Source of the DNA: Hungatella hathewayi WAL-18680
GTDB taxonomy: Bacteria > Bacillota > Clostridia > Lachnospirales > Lachnospiraceae
Length of the DNA: 39,646 nt
Assembly: GCF_000235505.1 (NCBI RefSeq)
Contig: NZ_JH379027.1
Coordinates: 3,326,842 to 3,366,487 of the forward strand
Reading direction: 5' to 3'
Shown here: piece after piece, positions 29,461 through 37,724 of the stretch
How the letters are laid out: every line of letters begins with the position of its first letter
Numbering within the stretch: the first letter of the stretch is position 1
Notes under the pieces: model-generated
Told to the model about the DNA's origin: nothing
Database searches by the model: none
The model's input: the letters and a program-made list of their open reading frames with translations, nothing else
Program-made: the position numbers and the translations under genes

Positions 29461-29485
29461 TTTTTTCTACTTTTAACAACATCTT

Positions 29486-29508
29486 AAATCCTTAATTTTA
29501 CTGGATTT
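29486..29508. other. Candidate core att site at the element-chromosome junction
   Basis: AAATCC and GGATTT, an 11-base interval apart, sit between the integrase terminator and the stop codon of the chromosomal GGGtGRT gene. Tyrosine integrase cores have this inverted-arm layout. The other att copy is outside the window, so the site cannot be confirmed; it could equally be the weak terminator of the GGGtGRT gene. Confidence 0.35.
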
Positions 29509-29509
29509 C

Positions 29510-30520
29510 TTAGAATTTCCCAGCCTTTGCCGCTTCCTCAATCGAAACAGCCACCGCCACAGTCATACCAACCATCGGGTTGTTTCCTGCGCCGATTAAG
29601 CCCATCATCTCTACGTGGGCCGGTACGGAGGAGGAGCCTGCGAACTGGGCGTCGGAGTGCATGCGGCCCATGGTGTCGGTCATGCCGTAGGAAGCCGGGC
29701 CGGCTGCCATGTTATCTGGGTGAAGGGTACGGCCTGTGCCGCCGCCGGATGCTACGGAGAAGTATTTTTTGCCCTTCTCGATACATTCCTTCTTGTAGGT
29801 ACCTGCAACCGGATGCTGGAAACGGGTTGGGTTGGTGGAGTTTCCGGTGATGGAAACGTCTACGCCCTCTTTCCACATGATGGCAACACCCTCGGTTACA
29901 TCGTTGGAACCGTAGCAGTTTACTTTGCTTCTTAAGCCCTCAGAGTAGGATTTTCTCCACAGCTCTTTTACTTCGCCTGTGTAGTAGTCCATCTCGGTCT
30001 CTACATATGTAAATCCGTTGATTCTGGAAATTACCTGTGCGGCATCTTTTCCAAGACCATTTAAGATAACACGCAGTGGTTTCTGACGAACCTTGTTGGC
30101 TTTCTCGGCGATACCGATAGCGCCCTCTGCCGCTGCGAAGGACTCATGTCCAGCCAGGAAGCAGAAGCAGTCTGTCTCTTCTTCCAGTAACATTTTCCCA
30201 AGGTTTCCATGTCCCAGACCTACTTTACGCTGGTCAGCAACGGAACCTGGGATACAGAATGACTGAAGGCCCTCGCCGATCGCTGCGGCAGCGTCAGCAG
30301 CCTTTCTGCAGCCTTTCTTGATCGCGATGGCTGCGCCTACGGTGTATGCCCATTTTGCATTCTCAAAGCAGATTGGCTGAATGCCCTCTACCATCTTGTA
30401 TACGTCTAAGCCGGCATCCTTGGTAATCTTCTCTGCTTCCTCGATTGAAGCGATGCCATAGCTGTTTAATGCTTCATTGATCTGTTTGATACGTCTCTCA
30501 TATGATTCAAATAATGCCAT
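29510..30520 (-). CDS. GGGtGRT protein
   Basis: 336 residues, ATG after GGAGGACAATGTA. The name-giving motif SGGGTGRTLHPDNMAAGPAS is at about 270-289, followed by SDAQFAGSSSVPAHVEMMGL. The family is found in anaerobic bacteria and archaea, almost always beside a NifU-like scaffold gene as here (30597-31289). Its reaction has not been established as far as I know. The Gly-rich motif and conserved His/Asp suggest nucleotide or cofactor binding. It ends just before the integrated element and appears intact. Confidence 0.9.
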   Translation of the reverse strand: MALFESYERRIKQINEALNSYGIASIEEAEKITKDAGLDVYKMVEGIQPICFENAKWAYTVGAAIAIKKGCRKAADAAAAIGEGLQSFCIPGSVADQRKVGLGHGNLGKMLLEEETDCFCFLAGHESFAAAEGAIGIAEKANKVRQKPLRVILNGLGKDAAQVISRINGFTYVETEMDYYTGEVKELWRKSYSEGLRSKVNCYGSNDVTEGVAIMWKEGVDVSITGNSTNPTRFQHPVAGTYKKECIEKGKKYFSVASGGGTGRTLHPDNMAAGPASYGMTDTMGRMHSDAQFAGSSSVPAHVEMMGLIGAGNNPMVGMTVAVAVSIEEAAKAGKF

Positions 30521-30596
30521 TACATTGTCCTCCTGAATTTTTTGACTATGTAGTAATATCTCTCTGCCTTTGTTTCATCCGCTTATCACGGCTGGA

Positions 30597-31289
30597 TTAC
30601 TCCTGACGTGGGTCGATAATCTTCACTGCATCCGCAACACGGCCGTACTGGCCTTTTGCCTTCTCGTAAGCAGTGTTCGGGTCATCACCTTTTTTGATGA
30701 AGTCTGTCATCTTGCCAAGGCTGACGAACTGATAACCGATAATCTGGTCTTCTGCGTCCAGAGCGATGCCGGTTACATAGCCTTCTGCCATCTCCAGGTA
30801 ACGGGGACCTTTCTTTAAAGTACCGTACATGGTACCAACCTGGGAGCGCAGTCCTTTTCCTAAATCTTCAAGACCTGCACCGATGGGAAGTCCGTCCTCA
30901 GAGAATGCACTCTGGGTTCTTCCGTATGCAATCTGTAAGAACAATTCTCTCATAGCGGTATTGATCGCGTCACACACCAGGTCGGTGTTCAGCGCTTCCA
31001 ATACGGTCAGACCTGGCAGAATCTCTGCCGCCATAGCTGCGGAGTGGGTCATACCGGAGCATCCGATGGTCTCAACAAGCGCCTCCTGAATAATACCTTC
31101 TTTTACGTTAAGGGTCAGCTTACATGCACCCTGCTGTGGCGCACACCAGCCTACACCGTGTGTTAATCCTGAAATATCTGTTACCTGTTTTGATTTCACC
31201 CATTTTGCTTCTTCCGGGATTGGAGCGGCACCATGATGAACGCCCTGTGCTACTGTACACATCTCTTCTACTTCATGTGAATAAATCAT
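30597..31289 (-). CDS. NifU-like iron-sulfur assembly scaffold, GGGtGRT partner
   Basis: 230 residues, ATG after GAAAGGAGTTTTACA. The N-terminal 120 residues match the NifU/IscU fold with Cys positions in GVGWCAPQQGACK and IGCSGMTHSAAMAAEI. The C-terminal part (GAGLEDLGKGLRSQVGTMYG, YVTGIALDAEDQIIGYQFV) is specific to the group that accompanies GGGtGRT proteins. Likely cytoplasmic and binding an iron-sulfur cluster or metal. It is the first gene of the two-gene operon, with 76 bases between them. Confidence 0.85.
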   Translation of the reverse strand: MIYSHEVEEMCTVAQGVHHGAAPIPEEAKWVKSKQVTDISGLTHGVGWCAPQQGACKLTLNVKEGIIQEALVETIGCSGMTHSAAMAAEILPGLTVLEALNTDLVCDAINTAMRELFLQIAYGRTQSAFSEDGLPIGAGLEDLGKGLRSQVGTMYGTLKKGPRYLEMAEGYVTGIALDAEDQIIGYQFVSLGKMTDFIKKGDDPNTAYEKAKGQYGRVADAVKIIDPRQE

Positions 31290-31470
31290 TGTAAAACTCC
31301 TTTCAAATAAGTAATAATGATGTCAAGTATATTGTTAAAATAATCACATCATACTTGTCTACATTTTCTCACAAATTGACAGATTGCGCAAGCACTTTTT
31401 CTTTCCCTGGAAATGCTCCGGAAACTGCCGCCATCTGCCCCTGTCCATAACCTTCCTTCCACCAAAGCCC

Positions 31471-32721
31471 CTACGAAATAATCCTTCTCACGGACAAAAT
31501 GGTCCGGTAGGCCGCCGGGCTGACTTTAATTCCCGTCGTCGGTGTGCTGGCATGGACAATCTGTCCGTTTCCTATGTAAATGGCCACATGGCCCGCATAG
31601 CAGATTAAATCTCCCGGCTCGGCATCCTCATAGGCCACCTCCCGGCCCGCGCTTCTCTGGGCCGCCGAGTTTCTCGGAATGCTGTATCCAAAATGAGCGT
31701 ATACCCCCTGGGTAAATCCGGAGCAGTCCGTCCCGTTGGTCAGGCTGGTTCCGCCGTATACGTAGGGATTTCCCACAAAGGTCAACCCGTAATCCGCAAT
31801 GGCCCGTCCCTCCGCCGTACCGCCGGAGCTCTTGGTCGTCGTCTTCGGCCCTGAGGAGGACGAGGTGCCGGTGGAACTGGTCGGTCCCTTGGAGGACGTG
31901 GAGCTGGAACCGGAGGTGGATGCCGCCTTCTTCTTCGCCGCTTCCTCCGCCGCCTTCTTCTTTGCCGCCTCTTCCGCCGCCTTTCTGGCCGCTTCCTCCT
32001 GGGCTTTCTTTATCTGTGCATTCTTCTGCTCTACCGTCTTGGCATAGGCCGCAGCATCCTTCTTCGCCTTGGCATACTGGGCGTCAAAGTCGCTGACCTC
32101 CTGCTTCTTTCTGGAAATGGTGGACTCCAACTGCCCCTGCTGCTCCTTGTACTCTAACTCCATCACTTCCATCTCAGCCTTCTCATCCGACAGCCGCGTC
32201 TTGGTGTCCTCCACCTCCTGCTTGGCTTCCCGGTAAGTCTCCAGCTGCCGTCTGTCATAGGCATAAATGTCCGACATATATTCGGTCTTATTCAACAAAT
32301 CCGCCATGCTCTTCACCTGGAACAGCACGTCCAGATACTCGGTGTCTCCCTGCTCGTACATATATTGAATCCGCTTTTTCATGGCATTGTACTGCTCGGA
32401 TTCCTGCTTCACGGCGGCCGCGTAGTCCTGCTCCGCCTGTGCAATCTCCAGTTCCTTGTTGGCCATATCCGTCTCCAGAATGTGAATATCGGAAAGCAGA
32501 GCCGTCAGTTCCGCGCTCAGCTGGTTCACCTGATTCTGGGTGGCCGCCTTGCTGGCCTCCGCCGCCTTTGCCGCCTTGTTGGCCTCATCCAGTTTCTGCT
32601 GCGCCTCTTTCTTCTCTTTCTCGGCCTGAGCCGTCGCCCACGCGGGAGTCGTCTCCCCACACGCCATGACTCCAATCAAAATGAGACAGCATACCTGCTT
32701 CATCCAGCCTGTTTTCTTCAT
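31471..32721 (-). CDS. Secreted NlpC/P60 peptidoglycan hydrolase with coiled coil
   Basis: 416 residues, ATG after GGAGGGTACTAGGCG, overlapping the MATE stop. Signal peptide (VCCLILIGVMACGETTPAWA). Residues about 30-250 are a long Ala/Glu/Lys/Gln coiled coil like that of PcsB/CwlO-type hydrolases that are activated by FtsEX. An Ala/Lys and Ser/Thr-rich linker (about 250-300) precedes the NlpC/P60 domain: catalytic Cys in GTDCSGFTQG (about 333), His in GHVAIYIGNG (about 378), then His in IVHA (about 390). It cuts peptide stems of peptidoglycan, usually between D-Glu and the third residue. Confidence 0.9.
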   Translation of the reverse strand: MKKTGWMKQVCCLILIGVMACGETTPAWATAQAEKEKKEAQQKLDEANKAAKAAEASKAATQNQVNQLSAELTALLSDIHILETDMANKELEIAQAEQDYAAAVKQESEQYNAMKKRIQYMYEQGDTEYLDVLFQVKSMADLLNKTEYMSDIYAYDRRQLETYREAKQEVEDTKTRLSDEKAEMEVMELEYKEQQGQLESTISRKKQEVSDFDAQYAKAKKDAAAYAKTVEQKNAQIKKAQEEAARKAAEEAAKKKAAEEAAKKKAASTSGSSSTSSKGPTSSTGTSSSSGPKTTTKSSGGTAEGRAIADYGLTFVGNPYVYGGTSLTNGTDCSGFTQGVYAHFGYSIPRNSAAQRSAGREVAYEDAEPGDLICYAGHVAIYIGNGQIVHASTPTTGIKVSPAAYRTILSVRRIIS

Positions 32722-34073
32722 CGCCTAGTACCCTCCGTAAGTTTCCTCGAAACTGTCAAAAACGTGATAAAAAAGATAATTCCCTTTACAATACTGCTGA
32801 TGCTGACCGCCCACCAGATTCCGTCCAGCCCCAGAGCCGTCCGGCTGAGTATCATGGCCAGCGGTATTCTGGAAGACGTGAACACAATGCTGATAACCGA
32901 GCACAGAAATGTCTTTCCCATGCCGGACAGCGCTCCCACCGTCGTCAATTCAATACACATAAACATCTGGGAAAATCCCAGCACCGTCAGATAGCTGACG
33001 CCGATGGGGACAATGTCAGGCTCATTGATAAACAGCCTGAATATGGGCTCCCCCAGGAAGATGAGCACCAGGGAACAGATGATTCCCCACACAAACATCA
33101 CTCCCGTGGCGATAAAATACCCATGCTTCACTCTCTTATACTGCTTCCCACCGTAATTCTGTCCCACAAAGGAGTTGATGGCCGCCGCAAATCCGTCCGC
33201 CGTCATCCAGGAAATGGATTCCACCTGGGAGCCGACTCTCTGGGCCGCAACGCCCAAATCCCCCCAGGAAGCCACAAACCTGGTCAGTACCATGGAAATG
33301 CCGGCATACAGAAGGTTCTGCGCCGCCGACGGCATTCCCAGCCTCATCATGGTATTCAGATAATCCCAGGGCGTCCGCGAAAGCAGATGCACCTGTCCAA
33401 AAAATCCAAAATCTTTTCTGGCCGCTCCCACAAACACAGCCGTCACAATCATCTGCGCCGTCACCGTGGCGATGGCCGCTCCGGCCGCCTCCATTCTGGG
33501 AACCGGGCCGAAACCAAATATCAGAAGCGGGTCCAGCACCATATTGGCTGCCAGCCCGATAAAATTCGCTTTAAACGGGGTCCTGCTGTCCCCCTGGGCG
33601 GTAAAAATACCGGTCAGTATAGCGTTCAAGTAGGAAAATACAATCCCGCCGCAGGCAATCCTCAGATAACTCTCGGCTCCGCCAATCACAACCGCGTCGC
33701 TGAGCCCGAAAAATCCAATCAGGGGCTTTGCAAATGCCACTGCCACAACGGCAAATAAAATTCCAAACACAATTCCCATCTGAATGGCGCCCTGGGCATA
33801 GACGGCCGCTTCCCGCGGCTTCTCCTCCCCAAGGGAATGGGCCACCTTAATCTGACCGCCCATCTTCGCCAGCATGGCAACGCCCTGTGACAGCCAGGTA
33901 TACATCCCGGCCGTCCCCACTGCCGCCACCGCCTGGGCTCCCACCCGGGACACCCAGGCCATGTCTGTCAGATTGTAGGCCATCTGTATCAGAGAGGTGG
34001 CCATAATCGGCAGCGCCAGCCTGGTCAGCGCGGATAAAATAGAGCCGTTCAGCAGGTCTATCTTCTTTTTCAT
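32718..34073 (-). CDS. MATE family efflux transporter
   Basis: 451 residues, the usual MATE length, with 12 predicted membrane segments in two halves. N-terminal KKKIDLLNGSILSALTRLAL and PIMATSLIQMAYNLTDMAWV are typical of the prokaryotic NorM/DinF-like branch; MGAxxTxVxxxxxFS-like repeats are replaced by GYFIATGVMFVWGI and related segments. It exports cationic compounds in exchange for Na+ or H+. The upstream ribosome site is weak; the gene is 17 bases after folA and overlaps the NlpC/P60 gene by four bases, so expression may be coupled. Confidence 0.9.
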   Translation of the reverse strand: MKKKIDLLNGSILSALTRLALPIMATSLIQMAYNLTDMAWVSRVGAQAVAAVGTAGMYTWLSQGVAMLAKMGGQIKVAHSLGEEKPREAAVYAQGAIQMGIVFGILFAVVAVAFAKPLIGFFGLSDAVVIGGAESYLRIACGGIVFSYLNAILTGIFTAQGDSRTPFKANFIGLAANMVLDPLLIFGFGPVPRMEAAGAAIATVTAQMIVTAVFVGAARKDFGFFGQVHLLSRTPWDYLNTMMRLGMPSAAQNLLYAGISMVLTRFVASWGDLGVAAQRVGSQVESISWMTADGFAAAINSFVGQNYGGKQYKRVKHGYFIATGVMFVWGIICSLVLIFLGEPIFRLFINEPDIVPIGVSYLTVLGFSQMFMCIELTTVGALSGMGKTFLCSVISIVFTSSRIPLAMILSRTALGLDGIWWAVSISSIVKGIIFFITFLTVSRKLTEGTRR

Positions 34074-34090
34074 GTCTGTCGTCCAGTCTG

Positions 34091-34594
34091 TTATTTATTC
34101 TGATGTTTCCGTCTTACATATCTGCGAAACGAGTAGCAGAGATTAAAATACGTCTCCTCCTCGCTCTCCAAATCCATCACCCAGTCCCCATCCTTGTCCA
34201 GATTGGGAAACCAGGTGTCCGCCTGATACTCGTAATCGATATAGGTCACATGGGCCGTATCACAGTAAGGCAGGAACTGCTCGTAAATGCTCTGTCCTCC
34301 GATGATAAACACATCCTCCGACGGATATTTGGCAAGCTCCTGTAACGTCTCCTCCACGCTGTGGCAGACGATAGCTCCCTTTGCCTGATAGTCCATATCT
34401 CTCGACAGCACAATGTTGGTCCTTCCATATAAGGGTTGTCCCGCAGGCAGACTCTCCAGAGTCTTTCTCCCCATGACAATCACCTTGGATAAGGTCTCCT
34501 CCCGGAACAGTTTCTGGTCCGCCGGTATGTTGACCAGCAGCTGGCCGCCCCGTCCGATGGCCCAGTGGCTGTCCACTGCAACAATCACATTCAA
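34091..34594 (-). CDS. folA: Dihydrofolate reductase
   Basis: 167 residues, TTG start (MNVIVAVDSHWAIGRGGQLL) eight bases after GAGG. DHFR signatures: AIGRGGQLLVNIPADQKLF (the catalytic acid in PADQ; the usual LPW is replaced by LVNI), VIVMGRKTLESLP, NIVLSRD, FIIGGQSIYEQFLPY and YIDYEYQADTWFP. It reduces dihydrofolate to tetrahydrofolate with NADPH. It directly follows the chromosomal ThyX-like gene (TTG start adjoins its stop), tying that protein to thymidylate/folate metabolism. Confidence 0.95.
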   Translation of the reverse strand: MNVIVAVDSHWAIGRGGQLLVNIPADQKLFREETLSKVIVMGRKTLESLPAGQPLYGRTNIVLSRDMDYQAKGAIVCHSVEETLQELAKYPSEDVFIIGGQSIYEQFLPYCDTAHVTYIDYEYQADTWFPNLDKDGDWVMDLESEEETYFNLCYSFRRYVRRKHQNK

Positions 34595-35227
34595 TTATTC
34601 CACCTCTTTAGCTTCCGCGATAATCAGTTCCCTGGCATAGGGCAGAGTTTCAATCCAGTCGCAGAAGGTATGCCATTCCGCCAGTTTGTGATTCCGCCTT
34701 GCATAGTAAATATTCACCAGCGTCTCGTAGTTGAAGGTGCAGGTACGCATCTGGTTGTAGCTGGATGGGAGCAGCTGGATTAAATCGTACCAGTCTTCCT
34801 TGTTCTTGTCCGCCACGTATTTCAGACGGATTTCCTCCAGCTTGGCAATCACTGTCTCCATGAACGCCAGCGTTCCCTCCGTCATATGGTCCACGCTGAA
34901 GTCAGCCAGCTCAAAGGGCTTGCTGTGAATCTTGTGCATGGTGCTGGTAGAGTTGGCTACGGTGGCTACCTTGTAGGTGTCATATTCCTTCCACCAGTAG
35001 AGCGGGGCCGTGATATCCACGGATACGAACACCTGGCGGAGATATTTTCGGTGGTCGCTGCCTGCTTTGCGGAGGCGTTTTGCAAGATCTAAATCGTTGG
35101 GGCCCAGAACGAAACTGCCGTTCTCATCGAAGGAGCTGTCCATCCGTCCCCAGCTGTTCATCGGGTTTCTGGCGCCTCTTATGGCATTTTCCAGGTTCAT
35201 TACGCTGGTTCTTTCCAGTATTATCAT
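34595..35227 (-). CDS. Divergent ThyX-like protein, chromosomal copy
   Basis: 210 residues, started at ATG (MIILERTSVMNLENAIRGAR) after AAAGGTGGTTTCGTAT; this start aligns with that of the element copy at 3720-4445. DITAPLYWWKEYDTYKVATV (71-90) aligns without gaps to the ThyX segment APxFxxRQWFRHRxAS, with TYK replacing RHR. LLPSSYNQMRTCTFNYETL and KLAEWHTFCDWIETLPYA resemble the ThyX C-terminal helices. It is cotranscribed with folA, which supports a thymidylate/folate link. It may be a ThyX relative with changed chemistry or a regulatory pseudo-enzyme. Unlike the element copy, it has no Cys cluster. Confidence 0.7.
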   Translation of the reverse strand: MIILERTSVMNLENAIRGARNPMNSWGRMDSSFDENGSFVLGPNDLDLAKRLRKAGSDHRKYLRQVFVSVDITAPLYWWKEYDTYKVATVANSTSTMHKIHSKPFELADFSVDHMTEGTLAFMETVIAKLEEIRLKYVADKNKEDWYDLIQLLPSSYNQMRTCTFNYETLVNIYYARRNHKLAEWHTFCDWIETLPYARELIIAEAKEVE

Positions 35228-35316
35228 ATACGAAACCACCTTTTGTCATTCTTCTTGTTGTAGTAATTTGTGTTGATAGTTATTATAATTCGATTTTGAT
35301 TTACATAATCTATCTT

Positions 35317-35345
35317 ATTATATAAAATTTTCCTCTTCGTTACAA
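35317..35345 (-). promoter_or_regulatory. Promoter of the ThyX-like/folA operon
   Basis: Minus strand TTGTAA, 17 bases, TATAAT (perfect -10), about 90 bases upstream of the ThyX-like start. The rest of the 35228-35410 gap is A/T-rich without other clear features. Confidence 0.75.
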
Positions 35346-35410
35346 CCTATTTTACAATATATTCATCACTTTGTAACATCTGTGACGTCTTATTTTACAT
35401 TTTCTGCCAA

Positions 35411-37030
35411 TTATCTTGGCGCTCCGCGATATTTGGACGGTGAAATTCCAAACCGCTTTTTAAATACGTAGCTGAAATAATTCTGCTCCTGGTATCCTAC
35501 CTTGGAGGCGATGATGTAGGTCTTGTCGTCGGTGGTGTTTAACAGCTCCACGGCTTTGTTGAGCCTGACCTCCGTCAGATAGGCGATATAGGCCTGTCCC
35601 GTCTCCTTCTTGAACACGGTGGAAAAATAGGCCGGGCTCATGTGCAGGTGGCGGCAGAGCATTTCCACGGACAGATCAGGGTTCTGGTAGTTATCCATGA
35701 TATACTGCTTGGCCTCGTTGATGATGTTCTTCGTGGTGTTGTCACGCTCTTCGCTGATGGAATGGTTGATGCTGCGGGCGGCCTTAAGCAGCCAGTGGTA
35801 GAAATCCTCCCGCCTCTGGATGGTGTCCGTAATGTTTAAAAAGCTGCCCTCCTCTCCCATCAGCTCGCTGAGGGTCATGTCGTACTGCTGGGTCAGCCGG
35901 GTAATGCAGCTGATGACATTTAGGCTGTACATCTGGTACTGACCCACGTGAACCTTGGCGTCGTCCATTTTCCCCACAATGCCCTTGACCACGGACTCGA
36001 TTTTCTCCTCCGGGCCGAATTTGATGGCCGCGATTAACTCGGACTCGTCCTTGCTGTCAAACAGGAGTTTTCCGTAGTGGAGGGGCTCCACGTCGTTGAT
36101 GTAGATGGTGCTGCCGGCGCCGATGATGGCCTTGTAGCCCAGGGCGTTCTGCGCGGAGCGGAAGGAGGAGCTGATATCCTGCAAGTCCGTGCAGCTGTGG
36201 CCGATGCCGATGGTGATAGGCACCTCCAGAATTCGCTTGGACTCCTTGCAAATGTCGCCCAGCACGGCAATCAGGCCGGTCTGGCTGTTGTATTCGTCGA
36301 TGGCGGCCAGAGCCACCAGCTCGCCGGACACGCTGAACATGACGGAGCGGCAGTATTCATCCAGTTTACCCTCCACCAGCTGTCGGACGGAAATAGGGAT
36401 CAGCTCCTGCTCCTCGTGGAGGGATAATGTTTTTTCCTCCGTATGGACCTCCGGCTCCACGTTGATGACGGCGGCAACCCATTTTTTGGCTCCCGCTATG
36501 GGGATGTTGTATTCCTCAAGTTTCTCCTCCACGGTCTCCGGGGGCAGGTTTCCCTGTACCACGTCATTTAAGAAATGCTCCCGGATGATGGGCAGGCTGT
36601 TTTTATAGCTTTCACGCAGCAGGTTTACGTTGCGCTTCTGCTCGATTTCCTCGTCCAGATTGTGTTTGATTCGTTTCAGAATCAGGGTCAGTTCTTCTAC
36701 ATTTACCGGCTTTAATATGTACTCGGTTACGTTGAGTTTGATGGCGCGTTTGGCGTACTCAAAATCGTCATAGCCGGAGAAGATTAACACCTTGATGGAT
36801 GGGTATTTCTGACGGATTTTCTCGGTGAGAACCAGGCCGTCCATGTAGGGCATGCGGATGTCGGTGAGAACTACGTCCGGCTCCAGATTCTCGATTTTCT
36901 CCAGGGCATCCTCCCCGTTTTCCGCGTCGCCAACCACCTGAAACCCGGCGGCGGCCCAGTCGATTTTGCGGATGATGCCTTTTCTAACTTCTTCCTCGTC
37001 ATCCACCAGAATGATTCTGTACAGATTCAT
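35411..37030 (-). CDS. YesN/AraC-type response regulator
   Basis: 539 residues, ATG after GGGGAAAATGACAT. Residues 1-120 are a receiver domain: ILVDDEEEVRKGI (acidic pair at about 9-11), phospho-acceptor Asp in VVLTDIRMPYMDG (about 56) and the Lys in YILKPVN. A helical middle section includes KRIKHNLDEEIEQKRNVNLL. The C-terminal about 100 residues form two AraC helix-turn-helix motifs (LSVEMLCRHLHMSPAYFSTV, YIASKVGYQEQNYFSYVFKK and FGISPSKYR). Regulators of this kind usually pair with a YesM histidine kinase and control sugar uptake. No kinase is adjacent here. Confidence 0.9.
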   Translation of the reverse strand: MNLYRIILVDDEEEVRKGIIRKIDWAAAGFQVVGDAENGEDALEKIENLEPDVVLTDIRMPYMDGLVLTEKIRQKYPSIKVLIFSGYDDFEYAKRAIKLNVTEYILKPVNVEELTLILKRIKHNLDEEIEQKRNVNLLRESYKNSLPIIREHFLNDVVQGNLPPETVEEKLEEYNIPIAGAKKWVAAVINVEPEVHTEEKTLSLHEEQELIPISVRQLVEGKLDEYCRSVMFSVSGELVALAAIDEYNSQTGLIAVLGDICKESKRILEVPITIGIGHSCTDLQDISSSFRSAQNALGYKAIIGAGSTIYINDVEPLHYGKLLFDSKDESELIAAIKFGPEEKIESVVKGIVGKMDDAKVHVGQYQMYSLNVISCITRLTQQYDMTLSELMGEEGSFLNITDTIQRREDFYHWLLKAARSINHSISEERDNTTKNIINEAKQYIMDNYQNPDLSVEMLCRHLHMSPAYFSTVFKKETGQAYIAYLTEVRLNKAVELLNTTDDKTYIIASKVGYQEQNYFSYVFKKRFGISPSKYRGAPR

Positions 37031-37050
37031 ATGTCATTTTCCCCTTTCTC

Positions 37051-37686
37051 TTAGATGTATAGTTGATAAAGAAGTGCATTGCAGATGGCGGCGGCCACAT
37101 TGCTGCCGCCCTTCCGCCCTCTTGCTACAATGTAGGGGATGTCCAGGTCCAGTATCAGTTCTTTGGCCTGGACCACGTTGACGAAGCCTACGGGGACGGC
37201 GATGATCAGTTTGGGGTGAAGTTTTCCCTGGTCCACCAGCTCCTTGATGCGAATCAGGGCGGTGGGGGCGTTGCCGATGGCGAAAATGCAGTCCTTTCCC
37301 TGGGACGACAGGGCGGCCGCTTTGTCCATGCTGGCGGTGGCTCTGGTGGTGCCGGCTTCTCTGGCGGCCTTCGCCACGTCCTCGTCAGCCATGAAGCAGT
37401 AGACCTCGCTTCCGGTTTTGTGAAGGGCGGTCTTGTTGATTCCGGCTTTGCCCATGTTGGTGTCCGTGATGATGGGGGTGCCGAGGCGGAGGGCCTCCAA
37501 GCCCTTTGTCACGGCGTGGGGGGAAAATGTCAGGTTGTCGGCGTAGTCGAAATCGGCGGTGGTGTGAATCACGCGCTTGATGACGGCTTCATTTTCTGGG
37601 TCCAGAATGCGGCTGCCAAGCTCTTCGGTGATGATTTCGAAGCTGCGTTTTTCTATGTCTGCGGGTAGTATCTGTTCCAGATTCAT
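37051..37686 (-). CDS. cbiC: Cobalt-precorrin-8 methylmutase
   Basis: 211 residues, ATG after AAGGAGCCCCCAT. CbiC/CobH hallmarks: catalytic His41 in VIHTTADFDY, PIITDTNMGKAGIN, TTRATASMD, IFAIGNAPTAL, PVGFVNVVQAKE and the end ARGRKGGSNVAAAICNALLY. It moves the methyl group from C-11 to C-12 of the corrin ring to give cobyrinic acid. It lies 38 bases after cobQ in the anaerobic corrinoid pathway. Confidence 0.95.
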   Translation of the reverse strand: MNLEQILPADIEKRSFEIITEELGSRILDPENEAVIKRVIHTTADFDYADNLTFSPHAVTKGLEALRLGTPIITDTNMGKAGINKTALHKTGSEVYCFMADEDVAKAAREAGTTRATASMDKAAALSSQGKDCIFAIGNAPTALIRIKELVDQGKLHPKLIIAVPVGFVNVVQAKELILDLDIPYIVARGRKGGSNVAAAICNALLYQLYI

Positions 37687-37724
37687 ATGGGGGCTCCTTT
37701 TTGGGTTGTGTAATAGTTTCGTGG

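Larger units (their letters stand above)
1..29466. mobile_element. Integrated phage-like element, partial (left end outside window)
   Basis: A block of more than 50 mostly small, tightly packed minus-strand genes is bounded on the right by a tyrosine integrase and its terminator. Phage-type families are common in it: DUF3310, DUF5662, DUF6906, DUF6353, ThyX-like, MazG-like, SSB-like, SNF2 helicase, SF3/primase/PolB fusion and cell-wall hydrolase. Base composition and style change sharply at about 29.48 kb, where G+C-richer chromosomal genes begin. No virion, packaging or conjugation gene is visible, so prophage versus other integrative element cannot be decided here. The exact right edge is inferred as the end of the integrase terminator or just beyond. 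Confidence 0.85.

Noticed and set aside
31799-32047. Plus-strand frame with Ala/Phe repeats
   Set aside because: The repeats mirror the Ala/Lys/Glu coiled coil and linker of the NlpC/P60 gene on the other strand.
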